Shown one piece after another: positions 1 to 8,853 of a DNA stretch of 27,317 bases (position 1 is its first letter; each line of letters opens with the position of its first letter). The DNA comes from CAYZBM01 sp964476705 (GTDB taxonomy: Bacteria > Pseudomonadota > Alphaproteobacteria > Rickettsiales > UBA6187). The DNA lies in NCBI GenBank assembly GCA_964476705.1, contig CAYZBM010000019.1, positions 1 through 27,317 of the forward strand. The letters run 5' to 3'. Below the pieces are notes generated by a model. The model worked only from the letters and a program-made list of their open reading frames with translations. It was not told the origin of the DNA and did no database searches. Position numbers and translations under genes: made by a program.

Positions 1-10
1 ACAACTGGGA

Positions 11-41
11 AAAAAGTGTTTTTTATAAAAAAACACTTTTT
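11..41. terminator. terminator-like hairpin downstream of murJ
   Basis: A 14-bp perfect stem (11-24 with 28-41) closes a 3-base loop. The stem has a GTG/CAC core and A/T runs on both sides, so either strand would end in a U-rich tract. It lies past the 3' end of murJ on the minus strand and could also stop transcription entering from the left. A bidirectional intrinsic terminator is the simplest reading. It is inferred from structure only. Confidence 0.6.
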
Positions 42-51
42 CACAACCGAC

Positions 52-104
52 TATGGATCCTGAACAAAACATAAATACATTCATTTCAATTAAGAAATAC
101 TATA
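52..104 (+). repeat. dispersed palindromic repeat, copy 1 (core module plus end module)
   Basis: This copy has a core module starting GGATCCTGAACAAAACATAA (from 55), followed directly by an end module (75-104). Positions 52-77 are a perfect 26-base inverted match to 19318-19343. Positions 73-104 are a perfect 32-base inverted match to 27263-27294. It lies just past the 3' end of murJ. The left end module expected of a complete element is missing here. No coding function is evident. Confidence 0.8.
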
Positions 105-159
105 CTTTAAAAAATATCGTAAGATGTTTTTTCATGGGCAACTACGTATAGATTATAAA

Positions 160-1704
160 TCAAGCCTTACCTTGCCACATCCCGTATATAGCTTTTAATG
201 AACCTAAGAAATAGGCTGCAAGCAAGTAAGAACCTCCCCCTACTCCTAAAAGAATTGCTAGATTAAAAAATGGTAATAAACCACTTGATAGCCCTAATAA
301 ATTTAAGGCCAGAATATATTTTAAAACAACAATAGTGACAATCATAGTAACCGCAGAAATCAATATTTTTAATGCCGCTTGTTTGAGCTCTTGGTCAATA
401 ATAAAAACCTTATCTTTAGTAAGTTTACTAACTAAACAAGCTACATTTATCCATGAGGATAAAATTGTGGATAAAGCTAGTCCTAAATAGCCAATAAATC
501 TAGTTAAGATTAAAGCACTAACCGTATTTACTGTTAAACATAATAAGGCAATTTTAACTGGAGTTTTAGTATCTCCTGCCGCAAAAAAAGATGGTAGAAA
601 AACTTTAACCATAACAAATGCCGGCAATCCCAAAGATAGCACAGCTAAAGTTGCTGCTGTTCCCTTAACTGAATCATAGTTAAAAGCGCCATGTCTAAAC
701 ATTAAATCAATTAACTCACTTGATAATAACAAAAAACCTAAAGCGGCCGGGACTATAAGAAATAATGCCACCTCAATTGCTCTATTTTGAATTTTACTAG
801 CCTCAATATAATTTTCAGCTTTTACGAATTTAGAGAGGCTAGGAAGCATTGCTATTCCCAAAGCCGTACCAACTAAGGCTAAGGGAAACTGAGTTAATCT
901 ATCGGCATAATAAAGGTAAGAAACCGCTGAACTTATTGTGGTGCCAATAATATTATCAATCAAAACATTCAGCTGCATAACCCCGCCACCAATTATTCCT
1001 GGCAACATTCTTTTGGATAATAATTTGGTATCAGCAGTAATTTTTGGTAAGGCTAGTTTAACAAATATGCCATTTTTTTTGACTGAAAAATATAAAATAA
1101 CCGCCTGTATTACTCCAGCTATAAGTATTCCATAACAAAGAGCATGGGCTGGAGTTTCGGTATATTGAGAACCCCATACTAAGGCAATAATCATTCCTAT
1201 ATTTAATAGAGCAGGAACTATCGCAGCTACTGCAAATTTACCTAGGCTTTGTAATATTCCAGAAAATAATGAAATTATTGATACTAGCAGTAGATAAGGA
1301 AAAACTATCCGGCCAAATTCTATGACATTAGACATTTTTTCTTTATCGCTTTTAAAACCTAAAGCTAAAACATTCATTATATTTGGCATAAAAATAATCA
1401 TCATTATAGTAAGACAAAATACTATAACTACTAGCCAGCCTAAAACCATTGAAGCAAATTTAGAAGATTCTTCTTTGCCTTCGGCTATAAGCTTTCCAGA
1501 AAAAATTGGGACAAAAGAATTATTTACCGCCCCTTCTGCTGTTAATTGCCGAAAAAAATTTGGCAAGCGATAAGCAATTATAAAGGCATCAGCTATTCCA
1601 CCAGTTCCTAACTTATTAGCAATAATCATATCCCTAACATAACCAAACATCCTTGAAACAAGGGTTAGAACACTTACCACCGCTGCGGATTTTAATAATG
1701 ACAT
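160..1704 (-). CDS. murJ: MurJ lipid II flippase (MviN family)
   Basis: Integral inner-membrane protein of the MOP superfamily that flips lipid II to the periplasmic face for peptidoglycan synthesis. It has many hydrophobic segments along its length, as expected for the 14-helix family. The start at 1704 gives 514 residues beginning MSLLKSAAVV, the usual family start. With this numbering Arg18, Arg24 and Arg52 fall at the same positions as the essential arginines of E. coli MurJ (SR18MFGYVR24D; RLPNFFR52). An upstream in-frame ATG at 1740 would add 12 residues without homology support. The segment LTAEGAVNNSFVPIF is also typical of the family. The gene is divergent from secF. It keeps all the key residues visible here, implying that the organism makes at least some peptidoglycan precursor. 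Confidence 0.96.
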   Translation of the reverse strand: MSLLKSAAVVSVLTLVSRMFGYVRDMIIANKLGTGGIADAFIIAYRLPNFFRQLTAEGAVNNSFVPIFSGKLIAEGKEESSKFASMVLGWLVVIVFCLTIMMIIFMPNIMNVLALGFKSDKEKMSNVIEFGRIVFPYLLLVSIISLFSGILQSLGKFAVAAIVPALLNIGMIIALVWGSQYTETPAHALCYGILIAGVIQAVILYFSVKKNGIFVKLALPKITADTKLLSKRMLPGIIGGGVMQLNVLIDNIIGTTISSAVSYLYYADRLTQFPLALVGTALGIAMLPSLSKFVKAENYIEASKIQNRAIEVALFLIVPAALGFLLLSSELIDLMFRHGAFNYDSVKGTAATLAVLSLGLPAFVMVKVFLPSFFAAGDTKTPVKIALLCLTVNTVSALILTRFIGYLGLALSTILSSWINVACLVSKLTKDKVFIIDQELKQAALKILISAVTMIVTIVVLKYILALNLLGLSSGLLPFFNLAILLGVGGGSYLLAAYFLGSLKAIYGMWQGKA

Positions 1705-1867
1705 AGATTCTATATTACCTATTTTGTTTAAGTTAAACATGCATTAGCTAAAACATACCTAAATTATGCATCATTTATAACAAAGGTCCATGAAGTTACA
1801 ATATCTATCTTATTCTAGCTTAATTAGCTGGATTAGCTTTTTTTAAAATTACAACACTAACTTAAAG

Positions 1868-1896
1868 TTGCGATTATCTATAATATATGCTAAATG
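1868..1896 (+). promoter_or_regulatory. possible promoter of the secF block
   Basis: TTGCGA at 1868-1873 is followed after 17 bases by TAAATG (1891-1896). An alternative TATAAT lies at 1879-1884 but has no well-spaced -35. The 11-mer AAGTTGCGATT (1865-1875) recurs at 16085-16095 upstream of the first unknown gene of the island. A TTGCGA also forms a good promoter upstream of the phytochelatin-synthase-like gene. The -10 match is weak. The rest of the murJ-secF gap shows only AT-rich sequence. Confidence 0.3.
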
Positions 1897-1949
1897 AGCT
1901 ACTTAAATCTTAATTTATATTACCAATAATTATAGACTTATTAGAATTT

Positions 1950-2852
1950 ATGCCTCGCTTAATTAAAGATAATACTAAAATAAATTTTATGGGTAAACGC
2001 CTGATATATTTTTCTATATCAGTGTTCTTGGTATTGGCCTCCATTGGCCTGGTTGCTATAAAAGGTCTTAATTTAGGCATCGATTTTACTGGCGGCATTT
2101 TAATTGAAACTAAATTTAAAGAAGCCCCTAAGCTTGAGGATTTACGTGGCATTTTTGCTAAAACAGATATTGGCGAAGTATCTTTACAAACGTTAGGTTT
2201 GCCTACAAATATTTTAATTAGAATCGGACAAAAAGAAGAAATTGGAGAAAAACAAATTAAAACTATTGAACAAGTAAAAAGCCTACTTGAAGATAATTTT
2301 AAAGGTCAAATAGAATATAGAAAAATTGATTATGTTGGACCTAAAGTTGGTCGCGAATTAATAAAATCTGGAGCTTTAGCTTTAGTTATAGCTCTGGTTG
2401 CTATGATGTTATATATCTGGTTTCGTTTCGAATGGTTTTATGGCGTTGGTGGTATAGTTTGCCTTATCCACGATGCAATCTTAACTATAGGTTTTTATAG
2501 CCTAACTGGGCTTGATTTCAACTTATCATCTATCGCCGCTATTTTAACCGTAGTTGGGTATTCAATTAATGATTCAGTAGTAATATTCGATAGGATTCGT
2601 GACGATTTAAGAAAATATAAAAAACTACCTTTAGATGAATTAATCAATAATAGCTTAAATAGCACTTTATCTAGAACTATTATGACCTCGTCTACAACTA
2701 TGCTGGCACTACTTGCTTTGGTTATATTGGGCGGCTCTGTGTTATATAGCTTTAGTTTAGCAACATTATTTGGTATCGCAGTTGGAACTTATTCTTCTAT
2801 ATATATCGGTACGCCAATATTAATGTATCTAAAGGTCCATAAACCTTCTTAA
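1950..2852 (+). CDS. secF: SecF protein-export membrane subunit
   Basis: Partner of SecD in the SecDF complex, which uses the proton motive force to help pull exported proteins through SecYEG. The 300-residue length is normal for a stand-alone SecF. After a first hydrophobic segment (about residues 17-36) comes the family motif GIDFTGGILIE, then the periplasmic domain. A C-terminal membrane block from about residue 135 holds YSINDSVVIFDRIRDD, the diagnostic SecF signature. It is first in a plus-strand block, and ribF follows after 13 bases. No secD is in the window, so SecD must be encoded elsewhere. Confidence 0.96.
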   Translation: MPRLIKDNTKINFMGKRLIYFSISVFLVLASIGLVAIKGLNLGIDFTGGILIETKFKEAPKLEDLRGIFAKTDIGEVSLQTLGLPTNILIRIGQKEEIGEKQIKTIEQVKSLLEDNFKGQIEYRKIDYVGPKVGRELIKSGALALVIALVAMMLYIWFRFEWFYGVGGIVCLIHDAILTIGFYSLTGLDFNLSSIAAILTVVGYSINDSVVIFDRIRDDLRKYKKLPLDELINNSLNSTLSRTIMTSSTTMLALLALVILGGSVLYSFSLATLFGIAVGTYSSIYIGTPILMYLKVHKPS

Positions 2853-2865
2853 TTATTTTTCCAAA

Positions 2866-3798
2866 ATGCAAATTATTAGAACCCACGAGCAAATTCCAGA
2901 AGCAGCAAAAAACAGTGTTATTGCTCTGGGTAATTTTGATGGAATGCACAAAGGGCACGCTTTAGTTATAAATAAAGCAAAAGATATCAGCCGCAAATTA
3001 AATTGCCCCCTAGCCTTAATGACTTTTGAGCCCCATCCTAACAAAATATTGGGAAATAAAGATCCAAATTTTCGGTTAACTATCCTAGAAAAAAAAGCTG
3101 AGCTTGCTGATAATCTAGGTGTAGATTTTTTATTTGTTACTGATTTTAATTATGACTTTGCAGCTATCTCTCCAGAGAATTTTATTAAGACTTTTCTAGT
3201 AGGTAAGCTAAAAGTAAAGCATATAGTTGTTGGTGATAATTTTACATTTGGCCATAAGCGCAAAGGAAATACTGATTTACTTAAAGACCTATCTGTTGAA
3301 TATTCATACGACTCTACTGAAATTATTACCAAAAACAATCAAAGTAGCGAGATTATATATTCCTCAACCTTAGTCCGAAACTCTTTAAGGTCTGGCAACA
3401 TAAAATTAGCCAATGACATTTTAGGACGTAATTTTTCCTATAAAGGTAAAATTATAAAAGGAAATAATCTTGGAGAAAAATTAGGTTTTAGAACTATAAA
3501 TCTAGAAATACCAGAAGATATGATTATTCCTTGTCTGGGAGTCTATGCTGTAGAGGCAAATATAAGTGGTGATCTTTATAATGGTGTTGCAAATATAGGC
3601 AAAAGGCCAACTATAGCACTAAATGAAATTATTATTGAAATTCATCTATTTAACTTTGACCAAATGGTATATGAGCAGTATATAGAAGTATATTTAGTAG
3701 ATTTTATTCGCAAAGAAAAAAAATTCTTAAGCATAGAAGACCTACAAGAACAGATCGGTAAAGATTGTATAACGGCAAAAGATATTCTGGGTATTTAA
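2866..3798 (+). CDS. ribF: bifunctional riboflavin kinase / FAD synthetase RibF
   Basis: Converts riboflavin to FMN and then FAD in the cytoplasm. The N-terminal adenylyltransferase domain has GNFDGMHKGH (residues 22-31), the HxGH nucleotide-transfer motif. The C-terminal flavokinase domain (about 185-310) has a LGEKLGFRTINL segment near 200 and GVYAVE with VANIGKRPT further on. Most family members have GFPT where this one has GFRT. The change lies next to the nucleotide-binding loop, and the Thr is kept. The 310-residue length is usual. Its stop overlaps the lspA start (TAATG), indicating translational coupling. Confidence 0.95.
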   Translation: MQIIRTHEQIPEAAKNSVIALGNFDGMHKGHALVINKAKDISRKLNCPLALMTFEPHPNKILGNKDPNFRLTILEKKAELADNLGVDFLFVTDFNYDFAAISPENFIKTFLVGKLKVKHIVVGDNFTFGHKRKGNTDLLKDLSVEYSYDSTEIITKNNQSSEIIYSSTLVRNSLRSGNIKLANDILGRNFSYKGKIIKGNNLGEKLGFRTINLEIPEDMIIPCLGVYAVEANISGDLYNGVANIGKRPTIALNEIIIEIHLFNFDQMVYEQYIEVYLVDFIRKEKKFLSIEDLQEQIGKDCITAKDILGI

Positions 3799-4271
3799 TG
3801 CGTATTTTTTTGAGTCTATTATTAGTTTGTATAATTGTTTTACTAGATCAAGTAAGCAAGTATTATGTATTTGATTTCCTGGCAAATAAGCCTAATAATA
3901 TGATGGAAATAACTTCATTTTTTAATTTAGTTACAGTGCGTAATTATGGAATTAGCTTTGGCATGTTTAATAATCTTAGCTATGGAAAATGGATCTTAAC
4001 TATACTTGCAGGTAGTATAACTATTGGCTTGTTATATTGGTTAAAAATAACCAAAACTTATTATTTTTCAGTAGCTTTAAGCTTGATTATAGGTGGAGCT
4101 ATTGGTAATATAATAGATCGAGCGTATTTGGGATCAGTTGCTGACTTTCTAGATTTCCATATATTTGAATATCACTGGCCAGCATTCAATTTTGCAGATA
4201 GTTATATCTTTATTGGAACTATGTTAGTATGTTTAGAACAATTTTTTCTTTCTAGAAAAATTCGTCCGTAA
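3798..4271 (+). CDS. lspA: lipoprotein signal peptidase LspA (signal peptidase II)
   Basis: Membrane aspartyl protease that cleaves the signal peptide of diacylated prolipoproteins. From the ATG overlapping the ribF stop it gives 157 residues with four hydrophobic segments. An upstream in-frame ATG at 3765 lies inside ribF and is less likely. Motifs present are DQVSKYYV (17-24), NYGISFGMF (49-57), GNIIDRAYLGSVADF (103-117) and NFADSYIF (131-138). The catalytic pair is predicted as Asp116 and Asp134. A predicted lipoprotein gene follows 38 bases downstream. Confidence 0.96.
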   Translation: MRIFLSLLLVCIIVLLDQVSKYYVFDFLANKPNNMMEITSFFNLVTVRNYGISFGMFNNLSYGKWILTILAGSITIGLLYWLKITKTYYFSVALSLIIGGAIGNIIDRAYLGSVADFLDFHIFEYHWPAFNFADSYIFIGTMLVCLEQFFLSRKIRP

Positions 4272-4309
4272 AAAGTATTTTTTGTAAAATAACTAATGGT
4301 AATTAGAAA

Positions 4310-4897
4310 ATGAAAAAAAATTATTTACTAAAAAAAACTAGCGTAGCTATAGCTCTCATGTTAACTATCTCTAATTGCGGAGGTAATGTTAGGCAATCTC
4401 TTGGTATCTATAAATCAGAACCTGATGCCTTTAGAGTTGTTTCAACTCCGCCTTTAACCTTGCCACCTGATTTTTCTCTTAAAATGCCAGAACCTGGAGC
4501 AAGCCCATTAAACTCAGTTAACATTACTAAAGAAGCTGAAAATACTGTCTTTAGTAATAGTAGCGGAAATATAGAAAAAAAAGCTATATCTTCTGGAGAC
4601 CAAGAATTTCTAATGCAGGCTGGAGCTGACAAATCAGACTCTAATATAAGAACTATATTGGCAAATGATGAAAGAGCTCAAGAAGAGAAAAAAGAGAAAA
4701 AAAATATCTTTGAAAAAATGGCCGATCATTTAAATCCTAATAGCACAGACCAAGATGCAGTAGTTAATGCATCTAAAGAAAAAAAGCGAGTGGACAAAAA
4801 TAAACAACTTGGCAAAGAAGTAAACGAAGGAACTGTCCCGGTAGTAGATAAAGATAAAAGAGATAAAGGATTTATAAATAGGGTCCTGGGTTTATAA
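4310..4897 (+). CDS. DUF3035 / BamF-like outer-membrane lipoprotein
   Basis: Short exported protein of 195 residues. It has a Lys-rich start and a hydrophobic core (about 12-20), ending in TISNC with Cys23 as the likely lipidated residue. The -1 residue is Asn rather than the usual Gly, Ala or Ser. Residues 25-65 carry the DUF3035 pattern: RQSLGIYKSEPDAF, then PPLTLPPDF and MPEPG. This alphaproteobacterial family includes BamF, a Caulobacter BAM-complex subunit. The rest is polar, Lys/Glu/Asp-rich and probably disordered. It lies between lspA and an M16 peptidase (one-base gap), the usual alphaproteobacterial context. The family call rests on the N-terminal pattern only, and a role in beta-barrel assembly is inferred. 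Confidence 0.78.
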   Translation: MKKNYLLKKTSVAIALMLTISNCGGNVRQSLGIYKSEPDAFRVVSTPPLTLPPDFSLKMPEPGASPLNSVNITKEAENTVFSNSSGNIEKKAISSGDQEFLMQAGADKSDSNIRTILANDERAQEEKKEKKNIFEKMADHLNPNSTDQDAVVNASKEKKRVDKNKQLGKEVNEGTVPVVDKDKRDKGFINRVLGL

Positions 4898-4898
4898 A

Positions 4899-6227
4899 AT
4901 GCACTTTATAAAGATATTATTATTTATTGCTATCATTTCCATTAACTATTCTTCTTATGCTTTTAAATCCGAAGAGTTTTGGCTTAAAAATGGTATGCAA
5001 TGTGTAGTAATACCAAACAATAAGGTGCCGGCAATTTCTCATATAATATTTTATAAGACTGGAGCTATTGATGAAAAAGCTGGCAAGTCTGGTCTTGCTC
5101 ATTTCTTAGAGCATTTAATGTTTAAATCTACAAAAAATCATAAGACTGGAGAATTTTCTTCACTAATAACCCAAACTGGTGGCGAAAACAATGCTTTTAC
5201 CACTAATGATTATACTGGTTATTATGAAAATATTCCTAAATCAGAGCTTGAAAATATTATTAAACTTGAAGCCGATAGAATGCAGAATCTAAATTTTAAT
5301 GAAGATGAATTTAATAAAGAAAGAGAAGTCATAATTGAAGAAAAAAGAATGCGGCTTGATAATAACCCTGAGGCCATATTAGAGAAAAAAATGGAAGTCT
5401 TATTATATAAAGGACATCCTTATGAAAAGCCAACTATTGGCAAATTAAAGGATTTAAGAGCCCTTAGTATAAATGATACTAAAAAATGGTATGATACTTA
5501 CTATAAGCCTAATAATGCTATTTTGATTGTCTCTGGCGATATCTCAGCCAAAGAATTAAAACCCTTAGCTGAAAAATACTATGGTTCCATAAAATCTGGT
5601 AATATACCTACCAGAATAAATTTTAAAATTCCTAGTCTTAAGGACGCCCAAACAGTAAGTTATTCAAGTCCCTTAGTTGGCAATGATAAATTAATCAGAC
5701 GTTATTTAGCTCCTAGTCAAAATAAAAAACTTTCTTGTAGTGACTGTTATGCTTTAATCGTCTTATCAGAGTTATTGGGCTCTAGTCAGACTAGTTTATT
5801 ATATGATTCTTTAGTAAGAAAACAAAAATTGGCCGTAAATATAGAAACTTCATATTATGATTTATTTCTAGGACCAAGCTCTTTTGCTATAGAAGCTGTT
5901 CTTGCCGATGGAATAAATTTTAAAACTTTTGAATCTGCTCTTAATGCTGAACTTAACAAATTTATCAATAATCCTATCGATGAGCAAGATTTGGCGCGAG
6001 TAAAAAATACGCTTACTGCTAATTTAATCTATGATCATGAGAATTTGCAATCCTTAGCATATATTTACGGTCAAGCTATGATTATTGGAGTAGGCAGAAA
6101 ATATGTTGAAACTTGGGAAGACAAAATTAAAAATGTGACCAAAGAACAAGTACAAAATGTTGCAAAAAATATTTTACAAGATAAAAACAATGTAACTGGA
6201 TATCTAATAAAAGCCGATGTTAAGTAA
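4899..6227 (+). CDS. M16 family zinc metallopeptidase, catalytic subunit (exported)
   Basis: Pitrilysin/insulinase-type peptidase of 442 residues. A signal peptide is likely (hydrophobic 4-21, cleavage near SYA-F), placing it in the periplasm. The inverted zinc motif HFLEH is at residues 68-72, and a third zinc ligand is expected at Glu148 in EREVIIEEKR, 76 residues later as in mitochondrial processing peptidase beta. The following C-terminal half matches the second M16 domain. The next gene overlaps by 11 bases and encodes an M16 protein without the zinc motif. The two therefore probably form an active/inactive heterodimer, as in bacterial M16B pairs. Substrates are unknown; a role in clearing periplasmic peptides is inferred. 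Confidence 0.93.
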   Translation: MHFIKILLFIAIISINYSSYAFKSEEFWLKNGMQCVVIPNNKVPAISHIIFYKTGAIDEKAGKSGLAHFLEHLMFKSTKNHKTGEFSSLITQTGGENNAFTTNDYTGYYENIPKSELENIIKLEADRMQNLNFNEDEFNKEREVIIEEKRMRLDNNPEAILEKKMEVLLYKGHPYEKPTIGKLKDLRALSINDTKKWYDTYYKPNNAILIVSGDISAKELKPLAEKYYGSIKSGNIPTRINFKIPSLKDAQTVSYSSPLVGNDKLIRRYLAPSQNKKLSCSDCYALIVLSELLGSSQTSLLYDSLVRKQKLAVNIETSYYDLFLGPSSFAIEAVLADGINFKTFESALNAELNKFINNPIDEQDLARVKNTLTANLIYDHENLQSLAYIYGQAMIIGVGRKYVETWEDKIKNVTKEQVQNVAKNILQDKNNVTGYLIKADVK

Positions 6228-7554
6228 CTTTATCAATCATATTCTAAAACAACTATCGCTAATTTTATTATTAGTCCTGATATTAATTCCTTCTTTGGCC
6301 TTAGCTCAAGTAAATATCAAAGAATTTTATACTAAAAAATCAAAGGTAAAATTTTGGTTAAATGAGGATAAATTTTTACCAATAGTTGCTATAAATATAA
6401 TATTCAAAAATAGCGGAACAGCTTATGACCCTAAGGACAAACTGGGATTGGCAATTTTAACCACCTCTTTGCTTGATGAGGGTTCTGGCGATCTTTCCGA
6501 CATTGAGTTTAAGAAAAAACTAGAAGAATATGCCATTCAAATGGATTTTGGTGTAACTAAAGACTATATGTTTATAAATATCAAAACATTAAGCAAAAAT
6601 CTAGCAGCCACTTTAGATCTGCTAGAAAAGGTTCTAATCTCGCCAGATTTTGATAATAAAGCTATTGAAAGATCTAAAAATCAAGCTATTGCAAGAATCT
6701 TGTCTTTACAAGAAGATCCAGGATATCTTGCTTTAAATGGTATTTATAAGGGAATTTTTAAAACCCATCCTTATGCCCATCCTATCAATGGTACTATAGA
6801 AAATATTCGTAATATAACCAAAGCTGATTTGCAAAAATATGTAAGAAATAATTTTACAAAAGATAATTTAATTATTTCCGTTGCTGGAGATGCTGAAGAA
6901 AAAAATATTTCAGCCCTTATAGATCAAACTTTAGATTTGTTACCAACAACAAAAAATAAGCTCTCAGAACTACCTGTTATCCAATATAATAATAAACCTG
7001 AGCTTATCTCTATAAGTAAACCATTACCCCAAAATACTATTCTAATGGGCTTTAAAAGCGTTAAAAGAACCGACCCCGATTATTATGCAGCATATATTAC
7101 TAATTATATTTTAGGTGGTGGCGGCTTTGAATCACGTTTAATGAAAAATTTACGTGAAAAAAATGGCTTAGTATATAGTACGAGCAGTGATCTTGATTTA
7201 TTTCAACAATCTGGGATTATGGTATTATCCGCAGCAACCAGAAAAACTGATTATAAAAAAACTAAAAATCTAATGAATGAAATCTTAGAGGATGCCAAAA
7301 AAGGTAATTTTTCAGAAGTTGAACTGAATATGGCAAAAAAATATTTAACCGGTTCCTTCCCCTTACAATTAATTACTAATACTAATATTGCTCAAGTGAT
7401 GAATTCAATGCAACTTAATAATCTGCCGATAGATTTTATTCAAAAAAGAGATTCTTTTATTAATGGAGTTACATTAGCCACTCTAAATAGCTTGGCTCCT
7501 AAATTATTAGATAATAAAAATATGGTTACAGTCATAGTTGGTAGTAATTTATAA
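6217..7554 (+). CDS. M16 family peptidase-like, non-catalytic partner subunit (exported)
   Basis: 445 residues with a long hydrophobic N-terminus and a clear cleavage site (LALA-Q, residues 27-31). Where the catalytic partner has HFLEH, this one has GLAILTTSLLDEGSG, so it lacks zinc ligands. The C-terminal half holds the glycine-rich loop LGGGGFESRLMKNLREKNGL followed by VYSTSS. In M16 inactive subunits an Arg/Tyr pair in this segment binds the substrate. It overlaps the catalytic gene by 11 bases, which fits equimolar expression of a heterodimer. It is probably the regulatory or substrate-holding half. Confidence 0.92.
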   Translation: MLSNFINHILKQLSLILLLVLILIPSLALAQVNIKEFYTKKSKVKFWLNEDKFLPIVAINIIFKNSGTAYDPKDKLGLAILTTSLLDEGSGDLSDIEFKKKLEEYAIQMDFGVTKDYMFINIKTLSKNLAATLDLLEKVLISPDFDNKAIERSKNQAIARILSLQEDPGYLALNGIYKGIFKTHPYAHPINGTIENIRNITKADLQKYVRNNFTKDNLIISVAGDAEEKNISALIDQTLDLLPTTKNKLSELPVIQYNNKPELISISKPLPQNTILMGFKSVKRTDPDYYAAYITNYILGGGGFESRLMKNLREKNGLVYSTSSDLDLFQQSGIMVLSAATRKTDYKKTKNLMNEILEDAKKGNFSEVELNMAKKYLTGSFPLQLITNTNIAQVMNSMQLNNLPIDFIQKRDSFINGVTLATLNSLAPKLLDNKNMVTVIVGSNL

Positions 7555-7589
7555 TTTTAAAAGAGTTTTGAAAGGAAAATAGATAACTC

Positions 7590-8801
7590 ATGATCGATAA
7601 ATTATATACTCAAGATTTAAGTAATTGTTTTAATGCAACAATTGATAATAGTAGTTTTGCAGATTTTGGAGAAAAGGCTATAGGCATATCCTCAGAAATT
7701 AAAAATTATTCTTTGATACAAAGCGCTCTAAATAGAACTAAAATAGCCGATCTTAATCTTATAGCTCAGAAAATAACCGATAATTTTTCACAAATCATTG
7801 TTGTGGGAACTGGCGGATCAACAATTTGCCCCCAAACTTTAACCGCCTTAGGAAAATATTCTAATATTAAATATCTTGAAAATACTGATCCATTTGAGAT
7901 GGAATTATTATTAAACTATCTCGATATAAAAAATACATTTTTTATTATAACTAGTAAATCTGGCGAAACTTTAGAAACTATTGCTCAGTTTTTAGCTATT
8001 GTCTATTTATATAAAGAAAAAAACATTGCTAATTTTAATAAAAATTTTCTAATTATTACCGATCCTAAAAAATCTTCTTTAAAAACTATTGCTGAGGAAA
8101 TAAATATTTCAATAATTGATCACGAAAGTGAAATTGGCGGACGATATTCAATATTTACTAATGTTGGACTACTTCCTGCTCTTATCTCAGGATTGGATGG
8201 GAATGAAATATTAGACGGAGCAGAATATACTATTAAAAACCTCATAAGCCCAGCAGAGGGCGCCGCTTTAAATTTATGTATGTTGCAAAACAAAATAAAT
8301 AATCTAGTCTCAATGAGTTATATTTCTTGCTTCAAAAATTTAAATTTTTTATTTAAACAATTATATGCTGAAAGTTTAGGAAAAAATTCTCTAGGAATAA
8401 ATCCTTTAACTGCCATAGGAACTATCGATCAACATAGTCAATTACAATTATATTTAGACGGGCCTAAAGATAAATTTCTTAATATTATTAGCTTAAATAC
8501 TAAAACCGCAGGTAATAAGATTGCTCAAAACAATCACTCATCTATTACCAATAATTATAATATTGGCGATATCCATTATGCTTGTAAGCAAGCTACCTGC
8601 TTAGCCCTAAAAGAATTTAATCGTCCATTTAAGCAAACGATAGTAAAAAATATAGATGCAAAAACTATATCTGCACTTGCTATGCATCTAATTCTAGAAA
8701 CAATAATCACCGCAAAATTAATGAATATTGATCCTTTTAATCAGCCCTCAGTCGAAATAGGTAAGATAAAAACTCGAGAATTACTTGCCAATGGCCTGTA
8801 A
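7590..8801 (+). CDS. pgi: glucose-6-phosphate isomerase
   Basis: Interconverts glucose-6-phosphate and fructose-6-phosphate. At 403 residues it is shorter than the E. coli enzyme (549) but has both SIS-type halves. Motifs seen are VVGTGGSTICP, TSKSGETLETIAQF (phosphate-binding loop), EIGGRYSIFTNVGLLP, YAESLGK with its catalytic Glu, and GTIDQHSQLQLYLDGP. The C-terminus ends with VEIGKIKTRELL, keeping the expected late Lys region. AAAGGA lies about 14 bases before the ATG. It is placed 35 bases after the M16 pair and before mutL. Rickettsia lacks this step, so its retention suggests functional upper glycolysis/gluconeogenesis or sugar-nucleotide supply for the envelope. Confidence 0.94.
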   Translation: MIDKLYTQDLSNCFNATIDNSSFADFGEKAIGISSEIKNYSLIQSALNRTKIADLNLIAQKITDNFSQIIVVGTGGSTICPQTLTALGKYSNIKYLENTDPFEMELLLNYLDIKNTFFIITSKSGETLETIAQFLAIVYLYKEKNIANFNKNFLIITDPKKSSLKTIAEEINISIIDHESEIGGRYSIFTNVGLLPALISGLDGNEILDGAEYTIKNLISPAEGAALNLCMLQNKINNLVSMSYISCFKNLNFLFKQLYAESLGKNSLGINPLTAIGTIDQHSQLQLYLDGPKDKFLNIISLNTKTAGNKIAQNNHSSITNNYNIGDIHYACKQATCLALKEFNRPFKQTIVKNIDAKTISALAMHLILETIITAKLMNIDPFNQPSVEIGKIKTRELLANGL

Positions 8802-8853
8802 TAACATCTATAGTACACTCATAATTATTTAGTTTATTTAGCCGGAAAAAATT

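Noticed and set aside
1705..1949. Possible tRNA or small RNA in the murJ-secF gap
   Set aside because: No T-loop or acceptor pairing could be found. A small CTAGCT/AGCTGG stem before a T-run at about 1835-1843 has no gene upstream on that strand to terminate.
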